Assembly: GCF_000359125.1 (NCBI RefSeq)
Contig: NZ_CAAF010000061.1
Coordinates: forward strand, 1 to 64,000
Reading direction: 5' to 3'
DNA from: Mesorhizobium sp. STM 4661
GTDB taxonomy: Bacteria > Pseudomonadota > Alphaproteobacteria > Rhizobiales > Rhizobiaceae
Length of the DNA stretch: 64,000 nt
Shown: in pieces, positions 16,593 through 26,759 of the stretch
Position numbering within the stretch: the stretch's first letter is position 1
Layout: each line of letters begins with the position of its first letter
Made by a program: the position numbers and the translations under genes
The notes under the pieces: model-generated
What the model was told of the DNA's origin: nothing
The model's input: only the letters and a program-made list of their open reading frames with translations
Databases searched by the model: none

Positions 16593-17402
16593 CTAGCCCT
16601 GCACCTTGCGGCTTCTGCTCGACCCATACCCCAACCGGACCTTGTCACGGGGACTTCCGTTCCTCGTCAGGAACATCAGGCCGAACATGGCGAACCACGT
16701 CAAGACGAAGCTGATCATGGAGAGCGCGGCAGCTTCAGTGGGAGCGCTTTTGCCGACCTCGTTGATCGAGACAGGGAAAGTGCGAAACAGCATGATGTTG
16801 GAAACGGTGAATTCACCTGTAACGACTGTAAATGTCATCAGCATGCAACTGACAAGGGCGGCGCGGAGATTGGGAAGAACGACCAGCGTCATGGTTTTCC
16901 AGACGCCCGCGCCCAGGCTTTCGGCAGCTTCCTTCAGCGTTTTCAGATCCAGTGCGGCAAGACCGACATCCAGCGACCGGAATGCAAAGGGCAGCGCGAG
17001 GAAAAAATAGGGAATCGTCAGATAGAAGGGCGATCCGATGAGCCATGTCGGGCCGGCGATGAGCGCCGAAAGCCCACCGACAAAAGCTATGGCCGGAACG
17101 ACGAACGGCAGGATCGCGATCAACTCGATCACCATGCGCATGCGCGGCGCGTAAAGATGGCTGGCGATCACGGCTGGCGTCAGAATCAGGAGGATCAGCG
17201 CGCTCGTGCAGGCCGAGAGCTGCAGCGAGAGGATAAGGGGAGCTGAGAGATCTTTCCGGTAGAGGAGGTTGACGTAGGACGAAAGCCCGTAGGATGTCTG
17301 TCCTTCCCACAGGCTGAACAGCATCGTCATGGCGAGCGGCATGACAAAATAGACGACCGCGACGGCGAGAACGCTCCAGCGAACAAAAGAATTCTGCCCC
17401 AT
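16593..17402 (-). CDS. ABC transporter permease (second of pair)
   Basis: The 269-residue inner-membrane protein has about six hydrophobic segments (first at WSVLAVAVVYFVMPLAMTML). The EAA loop, EAAESLGAGVWKTMTLVVLP near residue 165, is where the ATPase docks. It resembles PotC/ThiP-like permeases for small cations or organophosphorus compounds. It starts one base from the stop of the first permease gene, so the two are coupled. Its C-terminus is basic. No ATPase gene follows; the next gene on this strand encodes the VWA protein. Confidence 0.9.
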   Translation of the reverse strand: MGQNSFVRWSVLAVAVVYFVMPLAMTMLFSLWEGQTSYGLSSYVNLLYRKDLSAPLILSLQLSACTSALILLILTPAVIASHLYAPRMRMVIELIAILPFVVPAIAFVGGLSALIAGPTWLIGSPFYLTIPYFFLALPFAFRSLDVGLAALDLKTLKEAAESLGAGVWKTMTLVVLPNLRAALVSCMLMTFTVVTGEFTVSNIMLFRTFPVSINEVGKSAPTEAAALSMISFVLTWFAMFGLMFLTRNGSPRDKVRLGYGSSRSRKVQG

Positions 17403-17403
17403 G

Positions 17404-18309
17404 TCAGGACTGCCATCGTCTGGCGCGACGCATGAACAGGTTGCTTGCCGCAACGACGCCGACCATGACGGCGATCATGCTGACTGAAAGCGCCGCCCCG
17501 GTTTGCGGGGAGTTCATGACATCGCCGGAAAGCACGTTGCCGATCTCGGTCGTCAGCAGCAGCAGGTTGCCGGAGGTGAGCGCGTAAGCCGTCGCATAGC
17601 CGGAAAAGGCCGAGCCGAACAGCAATATGAAGGCGGAAACCAGCGATGGCGCCAAGATGGGAACCACCACGAGCCGCAGATATTGCCACGGCGTTGCGCC
17701 TAGGCTTTCCGCCGCTTCGGACCACTCGACGCGCAGTGCCTGAATGGCAGGCGTAATGATGATGACCATCAGCGGAATGAGGAAATACGCGTAGATAATG
17801 GTAAGGCCGCCGAGCGAATACAGTGTGAAACCAGTCGCGTAGATGTCGATGCCGAGTGCTTTCAGCGCGCGTGTCAGCAGGCCGGACATGCCGAGGCTGG
17901 CAATGAAGGCAAATGCCAGCGGAACGCCGGCAAAGTTGGCCGCTACCGCGCTGAAACTTGTCGCGATGGCTCCGAGCACCGGTGGCGCCTTTCGATGAAA
18001 CACGACGGCGGCGATTGCACCGCCGCAGACGACACCCACCGTCGCCGAAGCGACCGACAGCATCACGGAGTTGTAGGCGGCGGAACGGAACGTCCCGCCG
18101 CCGAGTGCGTAGATGTAGTCGAGCGTGAAACCATCGGCGCCACTCACCGATTGCCAGGCCAACATGATCGTGGGGGCGACCATGAAAGCTGCGGCAAAGA
18201 CAAGAAACGGCCCCATCATCACCGCCGGCAGGGCCCAACGGGAAAGAAGACGGAGCAAGCCATTGCGACAATGCGGCCGGCTCACGCCAGGCCTTTCGGT
18301 GAGAGGCAC
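17404..18309 (-). CDS. ABC transporter permease (first of pair)
   Basis: The 301-residue inner-membrane permease has six predicted helices, beginning MGPFLVFAAAFMVAPTIMLA near residue 32. The EAA coupling loop is EWSEAAESLGATPWQYLRLV near residue 192. The arrangement of an upstream binding protein and two different permeases matches the PotBC/2-aminoethylphosphonate-type importers. It starts 13 bp after the stop of the binding protein gene. The N-terminal 20 residues are charged and cytoplasmic. Confidence 0.92.
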   Translation of the reverse strand: MPLTERPGVSRPHCRNGLLRLLSRWALPAVMMGPFLVFAAAFMVAPTIMLAWQSVSGADGFTLDYIYALGGGTFRSAAYNSVMLSVASATVGVVCGGAIAAVVFHRKAPPVLGAIATSFSAVAANFAGVPLAFAFIASLGMSGLLTRALKALGIDIYATGFTLYSLGGLTIIYAYFLIPLMVIIITPAIQALRVEWSEAAESLGATPWQYLRLVVVPILAPSLVSAFILLFGSAFSGYATAYALTSGNLLLLTTEIGNVLSGDVMNSPQTGAALSVSMIAVMVGVVAASNLFMRRARRWQS

Positions 18310-18321
18310 GGAAGCGACCGC

Positions 18322-19443
18322 TCAGTTGATCTTCACGGTCTTCGGCCACATCTCGGCCACCATGTTCTTGGCGGCGTCGATCTGGGCTTGGCTTGCGAAG
18401 CCCACGTCCTTGTAGGCTTCAGGCGATGGAAGTTTGGCAAGGATCTCGGCCGGCAGCGCACCTGCATTCAGCATCTTGGCAAATCGAATCGGATGCGCAT
18501 ATCCGGCGAGGAAGCTCAACTGACCCTCGTCGCTGTAAAGATATTCCTGCCAGAGCTTGGCGGCATTGACATGGGGCGCATGCGCGCTGATCGCCTGGAC
18601 ATAGTAGTTGCCGAAAGGTGCTCCGTCATTGGGAATGACGACCTCGAAATCGACCTTGCCCGCTTCATCGTCACGGATCGTCAGATTGAGATAGTCCCAT
18701 CGCAGAGCGATCGGCGTCTGGCCGCTGACCATGGTGCCCTTGTCGCTCTGGATCGGGTTGTAGTTTCCGGCTGCGTTCAGCGTGCCGAAGAATTCGACGC
18801 CCGGCGCGATATTGTCGAAGCTGCCGCCATTGGCCAGTGCTGCCGCCATGACGGAGGCGAAGGAGTCACCGGCGCGCAACGGATTGCCGCCCATGGAAAC
18901 CATGCCCTTGTATTCCGGCTTCAGGAGATCGGCCCAGCTTCTGGGAACGTTCTTCACGACGTCCCTGTTCACGGCAAAGGAGATGATGCCGTAGTAGCAG
19001 CCCTGGAACAAGCCGTCGGCATGCTTGGCTTCAGCCGGAATGTCGGCCCATGTCGCCACCTTGTAAGGCTGCAGGAGGTTTTCGGCAACGGCCTGTAGGG
19101 CGAAGGACGGGGCGAGATCGACGCTGTCAGGTCCGCGATCCTGCCCCTTGAGGCTGCGGATGGCCTGTAGCTCTTCGGCGGAGGAGCCTTCCGGGTTGGT
19201 CGGGTTGACCGTGATGCCGTATTTATTCTCAAAATCGGTCATCATCTTGCCGAACACCCAGTTCGGCGAAAGCGCGATCACGTTGAGAGCGCCTTCCTGC
19301 TTGGCGGCTGAAACAAGCGTTTCAGCCGGGACTGACGCGGCTGCATGCGCGAATGTGGGCATGTTGAGGTTGACGAGCGAAGCGCCGAGGGCGGCCGAAC
19401 CGCCCTGCAGCAGCGTTCTGCGATTGAGGTTGAAATGCGTCAT
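18322..19443 (-). CDS. ABC transporter periplasmic substrate-binding protein
   Basis: The 373-residue exported binding protein has a twin-Arg-type leader, with NRRTLLQGG followed by a hydrophobic stretch and a likely cleavage after FAHAAA. Mature features such as LVSAAKQEGALNVIALSPNW, FENKYGITVNPTNPEGS and PRSWADLLKPEYKG fit the iron/spermidine/thiamine/organophosphorus cluster of binding proteins. The ATG at 19443 begins the leader; the frame open to 19635 has no support. It heads a three-gene minus-strand operon (binding protein, permease, permease) and is divergent from a metallophosphoesterase gene. That neighbour suggests a phosphorus-containing substrate, which is an inference only. Confidence 0.92.
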   Translation of the reverse strand: MTHFNLNRRTLLQGGSAALGASLVNLNMPTFAHAAASVPAETLVSAAKQEGALNVIALSPNWVFGKMMTDFENKYGITVNPTNPEGSSAEELQAIRSLKGQDRGPDSVDLAPSFALQAVAENLLQPYKVATWADIPAEAKHADGLFQGCYYGIISFAVNRDVVKNVPRSWADLLKPEYKGMVSMGGNPLRAGDSFASVMAAALANGGSFDNIAPGVEFFGTLNAAGNYNPIQSDKGTMVSGQTPIALRWDYLNLTIRDDEAGKVDFEVVIPNDGAPFGNYYVQAISAHAPHVNAAKLWQEYLYSDEGQLSFLAGYAHPIRFAKMLNAGALPAEILAKLPSPEAYKDVGFASQAQIDAAKNMVAEMWPKTVKIN

Positions 19444-19745
19444 GGGAGTATCCCTCTGAGAGAGTTGATTGCATGATCCGACGGGCCATGCCGTGCCTTG
19501 GGAGCGAGGGCCCAATAGGCTTGGCCGATGACGCCGTGGTGACGGATTTGCGAATTTTGTAACGGCGACTGGCTCGCTGAATCGCCAATGCTCTTCCGGT
19601 ATCCAACTGATTTTTTGTCTTTTCCGGGAAATCAAAATGGCGGGCTGTCACGTGGTTGCAATGCGAGGAGAGTAGGTGGCCGGTCGATGACCGCTCTGGT
19701 ACCCCCTCGGCGCGCATCCCCTATTGCAATCTGGATGCCGGGTCC
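19444..19745. other. Divergent intergenic region, binding protein / metallophosphoesterase
   Basis: These 302 bp separate the divergent starts and should hold both promoters. I see AT-richer stretches near 19540-19640 but no confident -35/-10 pair, dyad or riboswitch. The frame of the phosphoesterase is open back to TTG 19656, so the gap may be shorter. Confidence 0.4.
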
Positions 19746-20567
19746 TTGAAGATCGCTATCATCGCTGATCCCCACATCGGCACACAGAAAAACAATTTCG
19801 TTGCGAACTGGGAAATCTGCCGCGCGCATGTCAACGCGGCGAATGTGGATTTCACTGTCGTCCTGGGCGATCTGACCCTCGATGGCGCGAACCTGACGCA
19901 GGATTGCATTTTTGCGCGTCAGTCACTGGCCGCGCTCGAGGCACCGGTTCTGGTTCTTCCTGGAAACCACGACATAGGCGATGTTTCACGCCAGGGCCGG
20001 CAGCCGGTGAATGCCGAGCGCATCAAACGCTGGCAGCAGTTTTTTGGCAGCGACCGCTGGGTCTGCGACAGAATTCCAGGCTGGCGGCTGATCGGGGTGA
20101 ACAGCCAGCTGTTCGAGACGGGGCTGCCGGAAGAGGAAGCGCAATGGCAAGATATCGCGGCTGCATTCGAGCAGGCCGGTGCTCGAAAGATCGCGCTGTT
20201 CACACACATGCCGCTGTTCCTGGAGCATTGGGATGAAGAAGATCGGCCCTATTGGACAATCCTTGGCAAGGCTCGGCGGAGGTTGCGAGCGCTCATGCAG
20301 GAATCCGGCGCCGCCATTGTCAGCGCCCATATACACAGAACGCTCTTTCAAAGCCGGCCGGGCGAACCCCTGATCGTCTGGGCCGCGGCGTCCAGTTTTC
20401 TGGCGCGCGACGAATCCATGCCGCCGCAGCCCGGCGCGGCTCTGCTCGGCGTGAGCTTCCTGACATTCGTGGCAGACAGCATGGAGGTGCGCTTCGAAAG
20501 CGTTCCAGGCGTGGAGACCACCTATATCGAAGACTACAAGGGTTCGATCTATCCGCCGCCGGCCTAG
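19746..20567 (+). CDS. Metallophosphoesterase (calcineurin-like)
   Basis: The 273-residue protein has the complete dinuclear-metal phosphoesterase motif set: IADPHIG (D-x-H) at the start, VVLGDLTLDG (GD), LPGNHDIGD (GNHD), FTHMPLF (His) and SAHIHR (the GHxH site with Ala for Gly). The family hydrolyses phosphodiesters such as cAMP or glycerophosphodiesters. The start is uncertain: TTG 19746 places the first strand directly at the N-terminus as in relatives, while another TTG at 19656 would add 30 unconvincing residues. It is divergent from the ABC importer operon and may process the imported compound. The stop overlaps the convergent DUF1489 gene by 4 bp. Confidence 0.88.
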   Translation: MKIAIIADPHIGTQKNNFVANWEICRAHVNAANVDFTVVLGDLTLDGANLTQDCIFARQSLAALEAPVLVLPGNHDIGDVSRQGRQPVNAERIKRWQQFFGSDRWVCDRIPGWRLIGVNSQLFETGLPEEEAQWQDIAAAFEQAGARKIALFTHMPLFLEHWDEEDRPYWTILGKARRRLRALMQESGAAIVSAHIHRTLFQSRPGEPLIVWAAASSFLARDESMPPQPGAALLGVSFLTFVADSMEVRFESVPGVETTYIEDYKGSIYPPPA

Positions 20568-21001
20568 AGCAGGCCGAGATCGGCAAGCTCGCGCCTGAGT
20601 TTCGGCGGCATCTCGAACAGCCCGGCCTTGCCCTTGCCGAGATCGGCGGGCGCATCGGACGGCTTCAGGTAACGCCAGCCCTGAAAGGCGCGGCGCGGCT
20701 GCCAGTCGGTGCGCACGACCTCGGGATCGAGGATCAGGTGGCAGCGGCCGATGCCTTCGTCGTCGGTGAAGGGCCGGATTTCGGTGATCAACTGACGGCA
20801 CTGGACATTGCCCTTGATCACCCAGTAGAGCGAGCCGCCGTCGGTGACCTCGGCGCCGCGCGTCGGAACCATGCGGGTGGTGTGGTATTGCTCGACCGGT
20901 TCGCCGGCACGCCGCCGCTCGTCAAGACGGAAGGCGATCCACTCCTCGAGATCCTCGACGCTGTCGCAGCCGACGCAGAGTTTTATAAGATTGAGAGACA
21001 T
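20564..21001 (-). CDS. DUF1489 family protein
   Basis: The 145-residue cytoplasmic protein starts MSLNLIKLCVGCDSVEDLEE. Features shared with the alphaproteobacterial DUF1489 family include YHTTRMVPTRG, YWVIKGNVQCRQLITEI and RRAFQGWRYL near the C-terminus. Its biochemical role is not established. ATG 21001 matches the family length; an open frame continues upstream to 21091 and would overlap the sdaA end. It is convergent with the metallophosphoesterase gene with a 4-bp overlap, and follows sdaA by 73 bp on the same strand. Confidence 0.88.
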   Translation of the reverse strand: MSLNLIKLCVGCDSVEDLEEWIAFRLDERRRAGEPVEQYHTTRMVPTRGAEVTDGGSLYWVIKGNVQCRQLITEIRPFTDDEGIGRCHLILDPEVVRTDWQPRRAFQGWRYLKPSDAPADLGKGKAGLFEMPPKLRRELADLGLL

Positions 21002-21074
21002 GGCGTAAGGTTTAGTCCGGCGCGCTGATGCGTCAACGGCCTGATCGACTTCTCCACAGTGCCAAGCTTGCGCC

Positions 21075-22478
<1,404 letters not shown>

Positions 22479-22641
22479 GCGCCGCTGTCTCCGTACCGAA
22501 ACCTACATATAGGTATTCCCATGATGTTTCTGCTCTTTTGAAAGTCGCGGCGCAGCGCCTGCCGACCTTGTTTGCTCCGGCAGCGACATGGCCGCGTTCA
22601 GCCATCGAAGCGACCCCTCCGGCTGTGGTAAAAGGCAATGC

Positions 22642-23397
22642 ATGGGCGATTCCTTCCATTTGTCGACGGCCGATCTCGCGGCACTGGCCTTCTTCCTTGT
22701 CGCATGGGTGCTGCATACGCTCGCCGCTGACGGAAGACTGGTCAGCCGCGTGTCGCTGACAACCGCAATGAACGCCCAGCGCGAAGCCTGGATGCGGACC
22801 ATGGCCGAGCGCGAGATCCGCATCGTCGACACCGCCATCATGAGCGGGCTGCAACAGGGAACCGCCTTTTTCGCCTCCAGTTCGCTGATTGCGCTGGGTG
22901 GCTGTTTTGCCTTGCTCGGTGCTTCCGACCAGGTTCTTGCGGTGCTGAGCGACTTGCCCTTCGGCGAGACAGCGTCGCGCGCGGCCTTCCAGATCAAGGT
23001 ATTCGGGCTGGTGCTGATCCTGGCCTTTTCCTTCTTCAAGTTCGGCTGGGCCTACCGGCTGTTCAACTATTGCTCGATCCTGATCGGCGCCGTGCCGATC
23101 CCGCATGGCGAGGCCTCGCGTAACCCGGTTACCGAAACGGCGGTGTGGCGGGCGGCGCGCATGAACATGCTGGCCGGAAAGCACTTCAATTCCGGTCTGC
23201 GCGGCGTCTTCTTCTCGATCGGCTATCTCGGCTGGTTCATCGACCCGATGGTGTTCGTGCTGTCGACACTGCTGCTTCTGGCGGTGCTGGTCCGCCGCCA
23301 GTTCTTTTCCGCCGCGCGGCAGGCGGTGATCGGTCAGCCGCCCGGCCCATCTGCTGGTCCGGGGAAGAGCCGATCGATCCGGCCCGACAGCCAATAG
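22642..23397 (+). CDS. DUF599 family membrane protein
   Basis: The 251-residue inner-membrane protein of the DUF599 family has an N-terminal helix LAALAFFLVAWVLHTLA and then a soluble segment with AQREAWMRTMAEREIRIVDT, a family hallmark. Hydrophobic segments follow near residues 75-100, 125-150 and 215-235. Its role is unknown. ATG 22642 fits a GTGGTAAAAGGC site; the frame is open upstream to 22588. The last 64 bp overlap the convergent YdcF-family gene, in a basic Pro/Gly-rich tail that may be dispensable. Confidence 0.88.
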   Translation: MGDSFHLSTADLAALAFFLVAWVLHTLAADGRLVSRVSLTTAMNAQREAWMRTMAEREIRIVDTAIMSGLQQGTAFFASSSLIALGGCFALLGASDQVLAVLSDLPFGETASRAAFQIKVFGLVLILAFSFFKFGWAYRLFNYCSILIGAVPIPHGEASRNPVTETAVWRAARMNMLAGKHFNSGLRGVFFSIGYLGWFIDPMVFVLSTLLLLAVLVRRQFFSAARQAVIGQPPGPSAGPGKSRSIRPDSQ

Positions 23398-24137
23398 GCC
23401 ATCAGCCCGATCCATTCGCGGACCGCGGTGGTGGTGACCTCCAGCCCGTTATAGGGGGGGAACGAGCCGATGCTTTCGGTGCCGGAGGTCATGTAGTCGA
23501 CCGGCCACGGAACGGTTGGAAAGCCGGCCTTGTCGAACAGCGCCGTGGCGCGCGGCATGTGGAAGGCCGATGTCACCAGCAGCCAGGTCTCGCCCGGTTT
23601 CGGCGTCACCAGTTCCCTGGTGAAGACCGCATTTTCATAGGTGTTGCGGGATTTGTTCTCGAGGATCAGCCGATCGGCTGTCACGCCGAGCGCGGCGAGC
23701 AGGCGTGGCCCGGAGTCTGCATCGCCCTCACCTTTGACCACCATTTCAACGGTGCCACCGGAGATGGCGATTTTCGCTGTCGGAAAACGCCGCGCCAGCA
23801 CGGCCGCCTCGACGATGCGGTCGCCGGCGCCGTTGATTTCATAGCCGCCACGCACGGCATTGATGGCACTCTCCAAACCGCCGCCCAGCACAATGATACC
23901 GTCGACCCTTGCTGGCAGCGGCGGCCTGGGGAAGCGGTCCTCCAGTGGACTGATCATTATTGCGCCGAGTTCCGTCCATGTCGAAAGCGCAAGAATCAGA
24001 ACGGCAAGGACGGTGCCGGCGGTCGCCAATCCTCGCCGGCCGAACATCGCCGCCACCAGCCCCGCCAGCAACAGGAAGATCGCAAAATTCAACGGCTGGA
24101 CAAAGAACCAGAGAAATTTGGAAAGATAGAAGAACAT
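23334..24137 (-). CDS. YdcF family (DUF218) envelope protein
   Basis: The 267-residue product has two N-terminal membrane helices (FLWFFVQPLNFAIFLLLAGLV and TVLAVLILAL). A DUF218 domain follows from about residue 78: RVDGIIVLGGGLESAINA, then GDADSGPRLLAALGVTADRL, ENKSRNTYENA and LLVTSAFHMPRATALF. E. coli relatives (ElyC, SanA, YdcF) affect peptidoglycan or undecaprenyl-lipid recycling; the exact reaction is unsettled. The C-terminus overlaps the convergent DUF599 gene by 64 bp, and upstream lies a dispersed repeat (24151-24303). Confidence 0.92.
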   Translation of the reverse strand: MFFYLSKFLWFFVQPLNFAIFLLLAGLVAAMFGRRGLATAGTVLAVLILALSTWTELGAIMISPLEDRFPRPPLPARVDGIIVLGGGLESAINAVRGGYEINGAGDRIVEAAVLARRFPTAKIAISGGTVEMVVKGEGDADSGPRLLAALGVTADRLILENKSRNTYENAVFTRELVTPKPGETWLLVTSAFHMPRATALFDKAGFPTVPWPVDYMTSGTESIGSFPPYNGLEVTTTAVREWIGLMAYWLSGRIDRLFPGPADGPGG

Positions 24138-24150
24138 CCCTCACCCCCAC

Positions 24151-24303
24151 CGCATCGGTCCGAAAACCGGAATCGATTTCCGGAAAGCACGATGCGTAGA
24201 TTCAAGCGCGTTGGAGTGTGCTTTTATGCGTCCAGATGGACGCATGTCGCTCCAATGCATGCCGCCCAAAAGCGCCTAGCGGTTCTGGGGTAACTACATA
24301 CAT
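24151..24303 (+). repeat. Dispersed intergenic repeat, copy B (longest)
   Basis: Two modules are joined. Positions 24151-24255 match copy A (4368-4470, inverted). Positions 24255-24303 match 57260-57308 in copy C at 40 of 49 positions by my count, without gaps. The first module contains ATGCGTCC..TGGACGCAT, a hairpin-forming inverted repeat. The element fills the gap between ydcF and gatA and contains no coding frame. Confidence 0.85.
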
Positions 24304-24352
24304 AGACCGGGGGGAAAGCGCCCCGCATCATTCAAACGCAATGCCTAAAGGA

Positions 24353-25918
24353 CTACCACCACTTTTCAGGCTGAAAGCTGCCGGCCGCCTGCTCGATGAC
24401 ATGGGCGGTCTGGAACAAGGTTTCCTCGTCGAAGGGACGGCCGATCAGCTGCAGGCCGAGTGGCAGACCCTTGGCGTCAAGGCCGGCCGGTACGGCGATG
24501 CCCGGCAGCCCGGCCATGTTCACCGTCACGGTAAAAATGTCGTTGAGGTACATCTTGACCGGGTCGGCGGCCATGTCCTCGTCGGCGATGCCGAAGGCCG
24601 CCGACGGCGTAGCCGGTGTCAGGATGACGTCGACGCCCGCCGCGAACACGTTCTCGAAATCCCGCTTGATGAGGTTTCTCACCTTCTGCGCCTGCAGATA
24701 GTAGGCATCGTAATAGCCGGCCGAGAGCACATAGGTGCCGATCATGATGCGGCGCTTGACCTCGCGGCCGAAGCCGGCGGCGCGGGTCTTCTCATACATG
24801 TCGACAATATCCTTGCCGGGCACGCGCAGGCCATAGCGGACGCCGTCATAGCGGGCGAGGTTCGACGAGGCCTCGGCGGGCGCCACGATATAGTAGGCCG
24901 GCAAGGCATATTTCGTGTGCGGCAAGGAAATGTCGACGATCTCGGCGCCGGCATCCCTGAGCCAGGCAATGCCCTTCTGCCACAGCGTCTCGATCTCTTC
25001 GGGCATGCCGTCGATGCGATACTCCTTCGGGATGCCGACCTTCATGCCCTTGATCGGTTTGCCGATCGCCGCTTCGTAGTCGGGCACCGGCCGGTCGACC
25101 GAAGTGGTGTCCTTCGGATCGACCGAAGCCATGGATCTGAGCAGGATCGCGGCGTCGCGCACGTCGCGGGCGATCGGCCCGGCCTGGTCGAGCGACGACG
25201 CGAACGCGACGATGCCCCAGCGCGAGCAGCGGCCATAGGTCGGCTTGATGCCGACCGTGCCGGTGAAGGCGGCGGGTTGGCGGATCGAGCCGCCGGTGTC
25301 GGTGGCGGTGGCGCCGGCGCACAGGAACGCCGAGACGGCCGAGGCCGAACCGCCGGACGAACCGCCCGGCACGAGCTGGGCATTGTCCAGCGTGCGCGCG
25401 GTCCTGGTGCCGCCGGCCGAGACGAAACCGCCATCGCCCTGATGCGTGGTCGGCATCACCACAGTGTCGAGGCGCGAACGCCGCCACGGATTGACGACCG
25501 GACCATAGTAGGACGTCTCGTTGGACGAGCCCATGGCGAACTCGTCCATGTTGAGCTTGCCGAGCATGACGGCGCCATCGGCCCACAGATTGCCGGTGAC
25601 GGTCGATTCGTAGCGCGGCTTGAACCCGTCCAGCACGTGGCTGCAGGCCTGGGTGTGAATGCCTTCGGTGCCGAACAGATCCTTGATCCCGAGCGGGATG
25701 CCTTCGAGCGAACCGCCCTCACCCTTGGTCAGTTTCGCGTCCGAGGCCTTGGCCATATCGCGCGCCTTGTCGTCGGTAACCGCGACATAGGCGTTGAGCG
25801 CCGGATTGGCCCGCTCGATCGCCGAGAGATAGGCTTCGGTGATCTCGGTCGCGGTGATTTCCTTGGCGCGCAGCTTGGCGCGGGCCTGTGAAATCGTGAG
25901 TTGCGTCAGGTCGCTCAT
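24353..25918 (-). CDS. gatA: Glutamyl-tRNA(Gln) amidotransferase subunit A
   Basis: The 521-residue amidase subunit of GatCAB generates ammonia from Gln to convert Glu-tRNA(Gln) (and Asp-tRNA(Asn)) to the amidated form. It carries the Ser-cisSer-Lys triad of the amidase signature family: Lys79 in GIKDLF, and the Ser pair in PGGSSGGSASAV with the downstream DTGGSIRQPA. ATG 25918 overlaps the stop of the GNAT gene by 4 bp (ATGA), so translation is coupled. gatC lies two genes upstream, separated by the GNAT gene; gatB is not adjacent here. Confidence 0.98.
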   Translation of the reverse strand: MSDLTQLTISQARAKLRAKEITATEITEAYLSAIERANPALNAYVAVTDDKARDMAKASDAKLTKGEGGSLEGIPLGIKDLFGTEGIHTQACSHVLDGFKPRYESTVTGNLWADGAVMLGKLNMDEFAMGSSNETSYYGPVVNPWRRSRLDTVVMPTTHQGDGGFVSAGGTRTARTLDNAQLVPGGSSGGSASAVSAFLCAGATATDTGGSIRQPAAFTGTVGIKPTYGRCSRWGIVAFASSLDQAGPIARDVRDAAILLRSMASVDPKDTTSVDRPVPDYEAAIGKPIKGMKVGIPKEYRIDGMPEEIETLWQKGIAWLRDAGAEIVDISLPHTKYALPAYYIVAPAEASSNLARYDGVRYGLRVPGKDIVDMYEKTRAAGFGREVKRRIMIGTYVLSAGYYDAYYLQAQKVRNLIKRDFENVFAAGVDVILTPATPSAAFGIADEDMAADPVKMYLNDIFTVTVNMAGLPGIAVPAGLDAKGLPLGLQLIGRPFDEETLFQTAHVIEQAAGSFQPEKWW

Positions 25919-26376
25919 CGGGCAAGGCTCTTTTCGTAAAACACCGACCACTCGGTATCGGGATAATCCAGAACCGGACCGCAGCGCGAGAAACCGGCGC
26001 GCTCGTAGACGGTCCAGGCGGCGGGGTGGCGGTCGCCGGTTTCCAGCACCAGGCGCTTCAACCCTTCGCTGCGCGCCAGCGCCTCGACCCGCTCGACGAT
26101 TTTCGCGCCGATCTTCTGGCCGCGATGCGACGGCCGCGTATACATGCGCTTGACTTCGCCAATGGCGCCGTCGTGGCGCTTGAGCGCGCCGCAACCGATG
26201 GCAAGGCCGTTGTCGCGGGCGATGAAGACAGTCGTGTCCTTGCCTGCCATCTGCTCGACGGTCAGGTGGTAGCAATGCTCCGGCGGCGTCAGCTCAAGCA
26301 GCGTGGTGTTGAGCTCGTTGATCAGCCTGCGCACATCGTCCTGCAATGGCGTCTCGATGGCGATTTCGATTGCCAT
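25915..26376 (-). CDS. GNAT family N-acetyltransferase
   Basis: The 153-residue GNAT-fold enzyme has the acetyl-CoA loop VKRMYTRPSHRGQKIGAKIV (R/Q-x-x-G-x-G/A type) near residue 75 and the LVLETGDRHPAAWTVYERAGF segment of motif B. This C-terminal half is like the PhnO/YpeA-type small acetyltransferases; the substrate is unknown. It is inserted between gatC and gatA: it starts 6 bp after the gatC stop and its own stop overlaps the gatA ATG. That makes it part of the amidotransferase operon and translationally coupled to gatA. Confidence 0.93.
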   Translation of the reverse strand: MAIEIAIETPLQDDVRRLINELNTTLLELTPPEHCYHLTVEQMAGKDTTVFIARDNGLAIGCGALKRHDGAIGEVKRMYTRPSHRGQKIGAKIVERVEALARSEGLKRLVLETGDRHPAAWTVYERAGFSRCGPVLDYPDTEWSVFYEKSLAR

Positions 26377-26382
26377 CGGCCG

Positions 26383-26670
26383 CTACTCCACGACCTTCGG
26401 AACGAGGAAGAAATTCTCTTCCGTCGCCGGCGCGTTGGCGACGATATCCGCCGCCTTGTTGCCGTCGGTGACAACGTCCTGGCGTTTCTTCATCTCCATC
26501 GGGGTGACCGAGGTCATCGGCTCGACGCCGGAAACGTCGACCTCGTTCAACTGCTCGACAAAGCCGAGGATGGCGTTCAACTCGCCGGTCATGCGCTCGG
26601 CATCCTCCTCGCTCACCGCAATGCGGGCGAGACGCGCAACGCGCTTCACAGTCTTGACATCAACGGACAT
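26383..26670 (-). CDS. gatC: Glutamyl-tRNA(Gln) amidotransferase subunit C
   Basis: The 95-residue GatC stabilises the GatA-GatB pair. The sequence MSVDVKTVKRVARLARIAVS opens the family helix, then ERMTGELNAILGFVEQLNEV and the conserved VSGVEPMTSVTPM. The C-terminus carries the usual ENFFLVPKVVE. ATG 26670 gives the normal size; the open frame upstream to 26730 is not supported. It is the first gene of the operon, followed by a GNAT gene and gatA. Confidence 0.97.
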   Translation of the reverse strand: MSVDVKTVKRVARLARIAVSEEDAERMTGELNAILGFVEQLNEVDVSGVEPMTSVTPMEMKKRQDVVTDGNKAADIVANAPATEENFFLVPKVVE

Positions 26671-26759
26671 ATTTGTCGCCTCGGGAAAACCAGGTCGCGC
26701 TATAGCGGCGCGGCGCGTGCCGCGCAACATGCATCATGCCGACAACGCGGCCGGAAGCC

